A stretch of 49,721 nt of DNA, from the NCBI GenBank assembly GCA_000827205.1, contig KN832580.1, positions 151,011 through 200,731 on the forward strand. The letters are read 5' to 3'. Source of the DNA: Plicaturopsis crispa FD-325 SS-3. Taxonomy: Eukaryota; Basidiomycota; Agaricomycetes; Amylocorticiales; Amylocorticiaceae. A program made the translations under genes and the position numbers. Below the pieces are notes generated by a model, which was not told the origin of the DNA, did no database searches, and worked only from the letters and a program-made list of their open reading frames with translations. Below, piece after piece: positions 1 to 9,474 of this stretch. Positions within the stretch are counted from its first letter, which is position 1. Every line of letters starts with the position of its first letter.

Positions 1-155
1 ATTATCGCCATTACGTATATATACCCCGCAAAAGTACTGACGAGCTACAATCAGCGAAAGTTCCCATTCGACACCTAGTGTCTAGCGGACTTTACTTTTG
101 CCTAACCTCGCCAGCCTGGTGTTTTATTATCTCCTCCCTAACCCTAACCCTAACC
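1..155. repeat. Subtelomere-like direct repeat, copy 1, with CCCTAA array
   Basis: About 155 bp that recurs at 339-493 with scattered substitutions and small indels. Both copies start with the same AT-rich stretch containing ACGTATATATAC, share GCAAAAGTACTGA and ATCAGCGAAAGTT, and end in a short CCCTAA array, here three full units at 136-153. CCCTAA read 5'->3' on the + strand is the orientation expected at a left chromosome end. I infer a subtelomeric or interstitial telomeric repeat. The array is too short to be a functional telomere. Confidence 0.6.
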
Positions 156-338
156 ATTGTAATTTTAACCGACCAATCATCCGTTAGCGCTTTATCTTGA
201 ATCCGAGCGGCACTTCGTGCCGCCGCACACCTGACGCATCCCCCGTTATCGCCATGGATTTGGTGATCCGGATAAGGGTATAAGTCGTTATCTGTGTGAG
301 ATTGGACACTCCGATCGGATCGATAACTCGTTCCCACG

Positions 339-493
339 ATTATCGCCTTTACGTATATATACGCCCTGCAAAAGTACTGAAGAGCTACCATCAGCGAAAG
401 TTCTCATTTGTTGCCTAGCGACCAGTGAACTTTACTTTTGCTATCTTCTCTTCACCCGAGCGATTTGATATCTCCTCCCTAACCCTAACCTAA
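339..493. repeat. Subtelomere-like direct repeat, copy 2, with CCCTAA array
   Basis: Second copy of the segment at 1-155, giving a repeat period of about 338 bp. It ends in an imperfect CCCTAA array at 477-493, in the same orientation as copy 1. The 183 bp between the copies is not repeated again, so only one full unit plus a partial one is visible. The DNA left of position 1 may continue the repeat. Confidence 0.6.
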
Positions 494-2840
494 TGATCGG
501 GTGAAAATTTGGGACCCGGGCTGACGCTCACCTCGGCGCACACGACGTGAAAGTTTTCTTGGACGAAGAAAACTTAACGAGATAGGTAGGCCAACAAAAT
601 GGCAGCGCGCGACTGCAGCCACAATCGTGGGAACAAAATTCTCTAACGCAGAATTGCCCAAGCCCAGAATTTCGAAAGACCGCCAATCGCGCTGTCCTTT
701 GTGTACACGTGTTTGCATTTGCCTAAATGGCGGCCCTCTGAGTCTTTTGCAAGTCTTTCGTTCTTCCTCTTCGACTACCATGATGATCCTACTCCAGCCG
801 ACTCCCTTCAGCATTGCGCGACGCCCTTTGTCCATTTCAACTAGTATCGAACACACTCTGACCTGGACACCCATCTACAGCGTGGAGGGCGCTCTTTCTT
901 CGCTCTAGCTGCTTCTCTCGCGCAATGCTACTGCCCGAGGTTGGCAGTCGCTACGTCGCCGACGCTGCGTGCCCATCGCGTCAAGGTGAGCTCTTCTCCT
1001 TTTCTGATTACACCTGTCCTTAATATGCAGTGCTGACGCAGTTCGCATGGATTTGTCAAGGAGAGCTGTCGCCGAACGCGGAGCAAGAGGTATGTCAATG
1101 GACCGTGGTACGTGGTGTCTCTCTGCGCCTGTATCGCGGACTGATCAAATTATGAATAGTGTTCCCCGGCTAGTGAAGGGATTTGCCCGCAGCTGCGAGT
1201 CTGCAGCGCGCTCATTCCCTGACACTTCCTAACATTGTTTGGTGACATCGTTACCGTCGCGCGTCTCCGTCTTAATTATCCTGGCTGCGTCTTGCCCACA
1301 CTTGTTGCCATCAGTACTAGCACCATGTACAGTAGTTCTGTACACCTGAAAGAAATGCAACCATATTTGCACTATCGTTATCAACTGAATGGTATGCCTG
1401 GAGCATTCAGCCTGAATCTGCCCTGATAAAAGCGGCCATGCGCATGCCTTTTACCCGCCTAATTACTCGACGCTAGTCTGACCCTGGTCCGACCGTACCG
1501 TGACTATTGCACGACTTTGATCTGACTGAGGAACAACACCTGCGGCCGTGCTCTTTGGATTTGCGCCCGACTTTTCGTACGACTTTTAGGTCAGGTAATA
1601 GTCGGATAGAATTGCCAGAAACGACAAAAGTCGGGTACTTGACTTCTGCTTGACATCTGGCGGACCAATACCCTACTTTTCGTTTTTACTGAGGTGGACG
1701 CGCCAAAGCGGTTACAGGGATTATGTAATCAAACAGTCCGACCGTCAATCTCCTGCGGGCCAGCTTCGTTTCTAAACGCTGCGGGAAGTCATCCACTGTA
1801 GCTCTATTACAGAGTGAAACACAGAGCTACTTTCACCCGGTCTGGGTTCCATAGTGTTTTCTGTTTCCTTTTAAATGCTCCCTAATATCAGTGTTCCTCT
1901 CTAGATTTTTTCGACAATACATATCACAGTCAGAAAGGGACTGCTCGACGGGCAAGTATTCTACATCTAGTTCCATTGCCAATACTGAAAAGCTTTGCGT
2001 ACGATTTACATGGCATGCGAGAAGGCTTGAGGATCAGCGGAGGCTACCAGGAGTACGATACGAAGCCCTCTAGCTACGCCTGTCTACGGTGGCTGCAAGG
2101 AGTGCAGGGATGCCCCTGTATGATACCAACATTACATGACACTGTGAGCCCGCTCCAATGTGTTACAAGTGCTGCAGATACTACTGAATTCCGGCCGGAT
2201 TACAGCCTATTTTACTTTTTCTTGATGTACGGATCCCTCTGTGGAGGAGCAAGGACGGTTTGCAGCGGCCAACCGTGGGTGCCCAGCATCGACTCCGAGT
2301 CGGTCTGCCATCAGACCACAGCAGGAGCGACTGTAGTACATCATGACTGACCAACGCCACCTCGGAAAGCCCGCTAAGGACGAGGACGAGGACGACACTG
2401 ATTCATTTCCACGGCCTTCACGTTCGTCCAAAACCAGGCGCAATCAGATCTGCGCCTACGAGCCATCGCCATCGCACTCACATTCTCTGGCATTTCGTCC
2501 TTGCTCCGGTAGGGCGACTGAGCCTCACATCTCCACCCTTTGTGTTCAAGCCAAACGAGACCTCTGCCGTCGTGACCGGTGAGTTTTGAATCTCGCATAG
2601 TGCCCGTAACCCTTCTCAGTGTGAGGCGTTCCGAGCCAATCTTAGGCTGTGTGGCGCAACCCGCGCACCAGGGCTTGGACGCTATAGTATGGCACCTGTC
2701 GCTTGCCCGCCTGACATCCTTTCATTGTCATCATTGCAGTTTAACGTCTCGGTGCGACATAGGCTTTCTGTTTCACCTCTTGGCCAATCTGCTCACCCCG
2801 CACGCGTCGGGATACTGAAACCATCCACCAAGACGACTAG
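494..2840. other. Gene-poor subtelomeric stretch
   Basis: I see no convincing gene here. Several open frames exist (for example 627-908, 1976-2350 and 2343-2582 on +), but none shows a recognisable domain, a conserved splice pattern or a neighbouring promoter. 1500-1680 is rich in short GACTTT/AAAGTC words, which may be an old degraded repeat. No tRNA or rRNA was seen. Confidence 0.5.
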
Positions 2841-2848
2841 TATAAGTA
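2841..2848 (+). promoter_or_regulatory. TATA box of the cystine-knot secreted protein gene
   Basis: TATAAGTA lies 85 nt upstream of the ATG at 2926, a normal distance for a strongly expressed fungal secreted-protein gene. It is assigned by motif and position only. Confidence 0.45.
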
Positions 2849-2925
2849 TCCTGAGGTGTCGTGTTATCTGCATACATTACCCGACACCGTATCGCACCCC
2901 CAAGCACTTACTTCATATCTTCCAA

Positions 2926-3214
2926 ATGATTGCGGTCAAATTTGCGCTTATACTCCTTGCGGTTGTCGCGACTCCTTCCGTCGCCGCGCACTCCGCTGCG
3001 GCTTCCACCACACTCACAGCTGAGGGGCCCGGACCGGTGTGTCTCCCCCAGGGAAACGAGTGCAGTCTCACTGTAGGCGCGCGCTGCTGCCCGGGACTCG
3101 TTTGCGTGTCCCACCCTCGTTTACTCTTTAGGGTGAGATTGTTGTTCAATCGACGAACATGTTTCACGGTTCACTGACGATATAATCTCCTAGACTTGTG
3201 AGCACGTCTTGTGA
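2926..3214 (+). CDS. Small secreted cysteine-rich protein, cystine-knot (knottin) pattern
   Basis: Two exons (2926-3132, 3194-3214) encode 75 aa. Residues 1 to about 21 form a typical signal peptide: short basic start, a hydrophobic ILLAVVA core and an alanine-rich cleavage region. The mature part has six cysteines spaced C-x6-C-x7-CC-x4-C-x10-C, the order of an inhibitor cystine knot. The sixth cysteine is supplied by the tiny second exon after a GT-AG intron. Without splicing the frame runs on to a longer tail with one cysteine in a different place. A TATA box sits 85 nt upstream. Small secreted knottin-like proteins of unknown role are known from basidiomycetes. I cannot say whether this one acts on hosts, competitors or the cell wall, and no function is claimed. 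Confidence 0.6.
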
Positions 3215-3634
3215 AGGAAATGGGGTGCAAGTTCAATACAAGGCACAAGAGCACTACGAAGGGCTCACAATATCGGTACTGATGTCGATGTTGACGATGT
3301 GCTACTTCAATATAACCGCGTTCGCCGTCTTCGCCGTCTCGTATGTCGGCGTGTCCCATGCCAAGTACAGTTTCCCCTGGATTTATTCGGGCCGCTGAAG
3401 AGCATGTAAGTTGCCGGTCGATAAAAACTCAGGGTCTCGACTGCCTACCGCATGGAATTGTAGGGTTTTCCCCGCTGCACACGGGAATAGGTACCATGCA
3501 CGCCGATGCGTGAACTCAACGATAGCGAGCATCAGGGAGCGCTACGGGTAGGGTGTGAAAGAACATATGTGTTTGGGGGCCTAACGGTGAAATGAAGGAG
3601 ACGTACCTGAGCAGCGACACAAGAGAGAACGTCC
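3215..3634. other. Intergenic stretch, no feature seen
   Basis: 420 bp between the converging cystine-knot gene and the acidic-protein gene. Only short open frames without recognisable content occur here. The space is probably shared 3' untranslated and terminator sequence. Confidence 0.5.
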
Positions 3635-4313
3635 TCAATCTGTGTCAACCCAACCTTCATCGTCGCCTTCCTCATCCTCGTCATATTCCTCGTCGCTTTC
3701 ATCGCTCTCATCGCCGTCCTCGTCCCAAACCTGCACGCCCACATCTGCGAGTTCCTTCCAGGAATCTACGACGTCGTCCAATCCTTCCATATCGAGCAGC
3801 ACGAACACGGCCACACGCATCAAGCCCTCGTATTCGCGCGCGTCGAGATCGCCAGGCGCGTCCACGGACTTGCGGCCGTCAAATTTAGGTACGTGCGTGC
3901 CGAAGGGCGGGACGCGATCCAGCCTACGCGCGACCTCGTCTTTCTGCGGGGCGGTAAGTGTCGTGACGAGTGCGAGCCAGTAGCATTTGGCGATGGAGAG
4001 GAGGGCGGCGTGAGAGGGCGGTGGCGCAGGTTCGGACGTGAACGCGTACGGCGGATCGATCGTGAGGGCTAGTACGCGCAAAACGCGTAAAGTTTGTTTA
4101 GTACACGACATGAGATGGGGATCATCGTGCAACAATGCACATACCTAGTAGATCGTTAGATACTTGTTCGAAATCGAGCTTTGGCGCCGCGCTTCGTTTG
4201 TCCTTTTGCGCAGACAGCCATTTGCGAAGGCAGGTTTGGATTTTGACAATCTGTGATTCGTGTGCGGCGGGCAGTACTCCTGGCGCGTACGGAGATGCAG
4301 CGCTGGACGACAT
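3635..4313 (-). CDS. Hypothetical acidic protein
   Basis: Two exons (4145-4313, then 3635-4068) encode 200 aa. The intron has clean GT and AG ends. I do not recognise the family. Residues 15-60 look helical and basic. The middle, with alternating hydrophobic residues around SIAKCYWLALV, looks like a packed helical domain. The last 40 residues are almost wholly Asp, Glu, Ser and Gly, an acidic tail typical of nuclear or chaperone-type proteins. No signal peptide or membrane segment is seen. The start is the first ATG in the frame, 248 bp from the divergent aldehyde dehydrogenase start, so the two may share a promoter. The gene is supported by coding-like composition and a consistent spliced frame only. 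Confidence 0.55.
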
Positions 4314-4561
4314 GTTGATTGAGAGTTGTGTTCAAGCGATATGACCAAGGATGATGACCGCAAGTATTGGAGACTTTCCTGGTCGCCGTTGATGTCACCG
4401 GACTGTGTCACCGGGGCCCTTGCATTTGACCGACATGCATACTCCGTGGGCATTTGCTCTATCGCAATCCAGGTGAGCACGTAGACGTGCGATACAAAAG
4501 ACCACCTCGAGAAACGCTGATATACGTATTCGTGTCCAGAAGATAAAACATAACACACATC

Positions 4562-6752
4562 ATGTCTTCCCCACTCGAATACACGCCAGTCGACGCTATC
4601 CCTTCGATCCACGCAACCCTTCGTGCCGGGTTCGCAAGCGGAAAGCTGAAGTCGATTCCCGCGCGGAGAAAGCAGCTGCTCGCTCTCGCATATCTCGTCC
4701 AGGATAACGCGCAGGCGTTTGAGGACAGCCTTCATAAAGACCTAGGAAGGCCGGCGCTAGAAACACGCTTGTACGTTCTACATGCCACTCGTTTTTGCCC
4801 ACCGGGTTCTCACCAGAAAACCACTCCTACAGGGTTGACATAGGTGCCTCCATTCACGAGGCGCTTTACGCTTACAACAACGTTTCTACCTGGGCGAAAC
4901 CCGAGAAAGCGCCCTTCTCGTTGAACTGGGGAGCGACGAGTCCGGTCATCCGCAAAGAAGCGAAAGGTGGTGAGTGCTTGATTTGTCGCGCCCTCCTACT
5001 CACATCACACTCACGTCGGCAAACAATATTCAGTGGTCTGCATAATCGTTCCTTTCAATGTACCGCTCTGGTGCCTCATTAGCCCTCTCGCCGGTGCCAT
5101 CGCAGCCGGCAATGCTGCCCTCCTAAAACTCCCAGAGCAGACGCCGGCTACTTCTGCGCTCCTCGCCAAGCTCGTTCCGCGCTACCTCGATCCTGAACTA
5201 TACGCCGTCGTCAACGGCGCTGTCGAAGTAAACAAAGTGGTGCGTCGTGGTGTCAATCTCCCTCCTCATATGCCTGAAGTGTCATGTATAGATTTTGGCT
5301 TTGCGGTGGGACCACAGTACGTCTCTATTTCTGCACTTGTTCGTTAATCATCGTACCTGCGACTGACAATATGTTTTTGCGCGTCCAGTATTCTACACGG
5401 GTTCGGGACGCGTCGGAAAAATCGTGGCGCAAGCTGCCGCGGCGCACTTAACTCCCGTCTCGCTCGAGCTCGGGGGCAAAAATCCTGCTATCGTTGACCC
5501 CAAATGCGACGTGCGCGTGGCGGCGAGGAGAATCCTGTGGGGAAGATTCACAAATGCGGGGCAGGTACGCGACCCATTAACGTTATCGGTAAAGGCAGGT
5601 CACTGACATACGCGACGTAGATCTGTACCGCTATTGATTATGTGCTCGTCCCGCGCGAGTTCCAGGACAAGCTGGTGGATGCCCTTCTTCTCGAGTACGT
5701 GTTGATCATCAATGGAAGTCGCTGGTTTAACTTGGACTTTGTGCCCAGATACGCCAAAGCTTACTCTCAAGATGCAAATGCTCGTACTTCCATCGGGCGG
5801 CTCGTCTCGAACGCTTCGTTTGCACGCATCAAGGCTCTCTTGGAAAGAACGCGTGGCTTGGTCGTCGCCGGCGGGCTGGAACACATTGACGAGGCAGACA
5901 AGTGGATCGCACCGACTGTCGTGCGGGATGTGCAGCTCGACGACAGTTTGATGGAGGAGTGCGCCTGCTTTTCTGCATTGTGCCTTCTGAACTTGCTAAC
6001 TTCTTGCTTCGCACAGTGAGATATTCGGACCGGTGCTGGCAATCGTGCCCGTCGACGACGTAGACGCCGCTATCGCATATGTTAACTCACGGTACTCAAG
6101 CGCTCAAGCTTCATACCTGGCCCAAGTCGCTGATGCTTTCCAACAGCGACCATCCCCTCGCGCTATACGTTTTCTCTCAGGACAAGAAGTTCAAGGCGAA
6201 AGGTACGAAGGTGTTTCCTCATCCATGAATGAGTCGCTGACGCATTCGTGTAGTATTTGACAACACGCAGTCGGGCGGGGCGTTCGCAAACGAGTCAATC
6301 CTACACGCTGCCGTCGACGGGCTGCCATTCGGCGGCGTCGGCGGAAGTGGATGTACGCTTTTCTCTCTGCCCTCGTCTTGTGACTCGAGCTAACCATCCT
6401 CCCCTGCTCGCACAGCCGGCTATCACAGGGGCAAGTTCGGCTTCGACACCTTCACGCACCTGCGCGCGTCGTACGACGCGCCGAATTGGATGGACTACAT
6501 CCTCGGCGTCAGATTCGCGCCATACACCGTAAGTTCCTCCCACTCTTCCCCGCCCCGGCCGCCCCGCTCAATGACTCGTGCTCGTAGACCAAGAATATGA
6601 ACTTCCTGGCGCGGCTGACTGCGGAGAGGCTGCCGGCCCGTGGCTCAGATGGGAGTGAGGGGAGCCGCAAGTGGGTGCTGTTTGCGCTTGCGACGATTGC
6701 AGCTGCGACGGCTGTCAGCAGTGGGAAGTTGAGGGGCTTGATTGGGGCGTAA
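4562..6752 (+). CDS. Fatty aldehyde dehydrogenase-like, ALDH3 family, tail-anchored
   Basis: Twelve exons give 514 aa: 4562-4770, 4833-4969, 5034-5239, 5292-5316, 5389-5564, 5621-5694, 5749-5958, 6017-6091, 6147-6202, 6254-6352, 6416-6528, 6588-6752. The protein oxidises aldehydes to carboxylic acids with NAD(P)+. Seen in order: the PFNVPLW nucleotide-fold region, the GSGRVG loop, the LELGGKNP motif with the general-base Glu, the catalytic Cys in TNAGQICTA, EIFGPVL, and the PFGGVGGSG region near the C-terminus. The last 25 residues form a hydrophobic segment after a basic linker, as in membrane-anchored fatty aldehyde dehydrogenases (human ALDH3A2, yeast Hfd1), so endomembrane or mitochondrial outer-membrane location is inferred. 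One exon is only 25 nt, but it is needed to complete the stretch leading into GSGRVG. Length is normal for the family. Confidence 0.85.
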
Positions 6753-7182
6753 GCATGTGAGCGTTGGTATGGGATGGGACACTGTATCTGTATCTTCGTC
6801 TGCACAGACACGGCGAGGTCGTTTGAGCTGATGATCGAGTTTCGTCATCGAACTGCGTTCACGCGGAGGCAATGCAGTATCAATAGTTGTAGCCGTTGCG
6901 GTCCGCTAAGATGTATTGCAGAGTAGACTAGTTAATCACCAGTTTGGACTGACTATGAGCAAGCGTCGCGATGCTCGATGCTCTAGCTCGAGCGTTATCA
7001 TGCTTACCGCGCGGTAACTTCAGTCATGAACAGATATTGATACGTTTTTTACAGTTGCATTATTCGAGCGATAGACGAGGAAAGAGTTGAAAAAGCGAAA
7101 GCAAAGAAGACAATACAGTCCCTAAAGAATAACGAAGAGAAAGATCATATATAGATATCCGACCCAAACAAACTCTACGCGT
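6753..7182. other. Convergent intergenic stretch
   Basis: 430 bp between the ends of the aldehyde dehydrogenase and methyltransferase genes, which converge. It is moderately AT-rich, with no open frame of interest. It should hold both polyadenylation regions. Confidence 0.5.
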
Positions 7183-8009
7183 CTACCAGATACCAGGAAC
7201 GAACCACGAGTTTACTCGCGCGCTCCACGCGTCCCATTCCGCCCCGAACAGTTTGCGCATCTCGCCGTCCTCAGCGCGCGCCCGGGTCACGCCGACGCTG
7301 ACCGTCCACGACCACCACGAAGCCCAGAGCGCGTAGAGCGCCCATTTTCCCGTGGTGAATGCGGCAACGCCGCCGGCACCGCCTACGAGGCACTCATTTA
7401 CCCATCCACCGGGCGTGAAGAGCGCGATGGCGACCCCGGCGACCATCATCATGGACCCTGTGTAGCTAGGGTGGCGGACCCAGGCATACGGGCCGCTCGT
7501 GACGAGCGTGTGCGAGGGGTGGATGGTGAGATCGAATGTGAAGAGCTGGCCGAGGGTGCCGAAGCACTTGAGGCGCAATGCGGCACCGGAGACGACGAGG
7601 AAGGTGCCGAGGATGAATGCGGGCGTCACATGGATGGCGGACGGTGACGACGTGGGGCAAGAGAGATTGGACAGCGGGGAGAGGAGTGGCGATGACTCTA
7701 AGAGGGATGGGGAGACGAGTGCGAGCGTCTCTAGGAGAGCGACCGCGTATACGACATACGATTGTAGCTAAAGTGAATCGTTAGTAGATTGACTTGAAGC
7801 GTTCGTGAAAAGCTCACGCCGAATATGAGGGGTGCGATCTGCAATGCCTTGAGCGCGTCCGTGTTGTACCGCCCCTTCTCAGGTGTCTTGCGAGGAGGGG
7901 TCCAAGCAAGGGTGCATGACACGGCTTGAACGGCGGTGAAAACGGCTCTGGAGGCGGACATTGCAGGAGCGGGGGTGGATGCGAACGCCAATGCGAATGA
8001 TGGGGCCAT
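7183..8009 (-). CDS. Isoprenylcysteine carboxyl methyltransferase family protein
   Basis: Two exons (7818-8009, 7183-7767) encode 258 aa. Enzymes of this family (Ste14/ICMT) methylate the C-terminal prenylated cysteine of CaaX proteins such as Ras and fungal mating pheromones, using S-adenosylmethionine at the ER membrane. The diagnostic GPYAWVRHPSYTG motif lies near residue 165, followed by hydrophobic segments and a C-terminal Glu/Arg/Trp-rich region (EDGEMRKLFGAEWDAW) typical of the catalytic domain. Several membrane segments precede it. Agaricomycetes often carry several short ICMT-like genes, so this need not be the pheromone-specific Ste14. An in-frame Met at residue 17 is a possible alternative start, because a TATA-like CTTTATA (on +, 8029-8035) sits very close to the upstream ATG. 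Confidence 0.75.
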
Positions 8010-8530
8010 GTTGGTGCATGGCTGTTGGCTTTATACGGACAAGGGTGTGTATTCCACGGATATCCATGGTTCTTGGGCACGACTTTGCATATTGCACATC
8101 AGTGGGAAGTAGGAAAGACAAAAAGGATGATTCGCACGAGACAAAAAAGAATGGGCATCTGCGCTCATGTCCTCGGCTTCGCTCCCTCTTCAAGCGTCTG
8201 CTGCTCCGGACTACGGTTCCGCGACCGTATGTCTTGCATATGTCAGACATCTTGTGGCGTTGTATATGAAGAACATGAGACTTGAGCGAGACGCCGCCTG
8301 ATGGACGTTGGCCGCAAAACAATAAGGATCCTGGAGCGCTGAACGCAATAACATTTGCCTCCGTTACGAGTTTCGGAGCTCGGATCCGACACGCGATTTT
8401 CATTTTGCGGATTATCTCCTCGTCGATCAATATTTTTGCGTTTCTGGATTTCGTCAAGTCACCGTTCGGCGAAACAAGAAAGTCGAGTCACAGCTCGAAC
8501 GTGTACTTGCACAGCTGGCGTAGTCGTGTC
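8010..8530. other. Intergenic stretch, no gene seen
   Basis: 520 bp upstream of the methyltransferase gene and left of the inverted-repeat element. The open frames on both strands here are short and unrecognised. A promoter for the methyltransferase is expected in the first 200 bp. Confidence 0.45.
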
Positions 8531-9356
8531 AAGCTGTCCCAGCTGAACCCACCCCCGACATCACGTGTGAGATTAAGGGCCGGCCAGAGTGAATGTTCGG
8601 AGTCGGCTCGGAGTGTGCCGTTTTTGTAATGTGTATCCACCGTCGTCTCCCACCACCACCTCGTCCAGCCGCGACACCATCCCTCCCACGTCCTTCGCCG
8701 TCCCTCGCGCTCCCGTCCACCCATCCTCGCCTTCCCCCCTCTGTGGCAGGAATACTGACCAGTTAGGACCCCCGCGCCTCGATTTCCACCGGAACCACCG
8801 GAAGACCCGCCCAACGACGCGCCGCGCCTACCCAAAGCCGGCTCGCTGCCCTCGCGGAGAGCTGCGTGTAAGCGCAGCACGCCGAAGCCTACGACGGTAG
8901 GCTCACGATGGCGCACGCGACGCGCTGAAGCCCCCACCCTCGGCATGCTCGGGCGCTAGCGCGACGGCCTACTGCCCGTGAACGTGGTTGCCGTATGCGC
9001 CACTAACGCGTCAGCTAGCAGGGAGGGAGCGGTGACGTCTATGGCTATCTGCGATAGGTGAGTTCTTTGTTGTGCTTTTCGGATATCTCGCCTCCCCCCC
9101 CCCTGTCGCGCTTCCCCTTCACCGTACATTCATTATTTTTCTGCACTACTTATTGTAATTGCATGTACATACGTGATAATAAACAACAAAATTAAATGTC
9201 ATTTTTCATTCATCTAAGCTGTGAACAAGAAATTTCGAGCCCCCGGGCCCTTGGGAAGTGTTGTGCAAGGCGGCGCCTGGTCTCGGTAAAGTTCGTCAAC
9301 AGCCGGCCCTAACCTCGCACGTGATGTCGGGGGTGGGTTCAGCAAGGTAAGCTGTC
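8531..9356. mobile_element. Non-autonomous inverted-repeat element, possibly hAT-like
   Basis: Terminal inverted repeats at 8542-8584 and 9302-9343 match over about 42 nt with two substitutions and one 1-nt indel; both contain CCCACCCCCGACATCACGTG. The octamer AAGCTGTC occurs directly outside both ends, at 8531-8538 and 9349-9356. This would be an 8-bp target-site duplication if the element ends are read with 1 nt of slippage. Eight-base duplications are typical of hAT elements. The 720-bp interior has no transposase-like frame, only low-complexity proline/arginine-rich frames. The element sits between the methyltransferase and the DAHP synthase promoter and ends about 120 bp before the DAHP synthase ATG. 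Confidence 0.5.
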
Positions 9357-9416
9357 GTGTCAGTCTCGCACAGCGCGGTGAATACTTTCACTGCCTACCG
9401 CCCGCATTCCCTTTCC

Positions 9417-9423
9417 TATATAA
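9417..9423 (+). promoter_or_regulatory. TATA box of the DAHP synthase gene
   Basis: TATATAA, 52 nt from its last base to the ATG at 9475, followed by a C/A-rich leader. The match is good and the position plausible. Confidence 0.45.
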
Positions 9424-9474
9424 TCCACCAGTACAACATCCATATCCTCGATTCCCCGTTTCATTACAAGCAAA

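Noticed and set aside
627-908. 93-aa frame near the left end
   Set aside because: No recognisable motif, and a 129-aa frame on the opposite strand overlaps it equally well.
2343-2818. Possible two-exon gene starting MTDQRHLGK, with a GT-AG intron at 2581-2621
   Set aside because: The splice keeps a frame to a stop at 2818, but the product has no signal peptide, domain or coding-like composition. The join may be chance.
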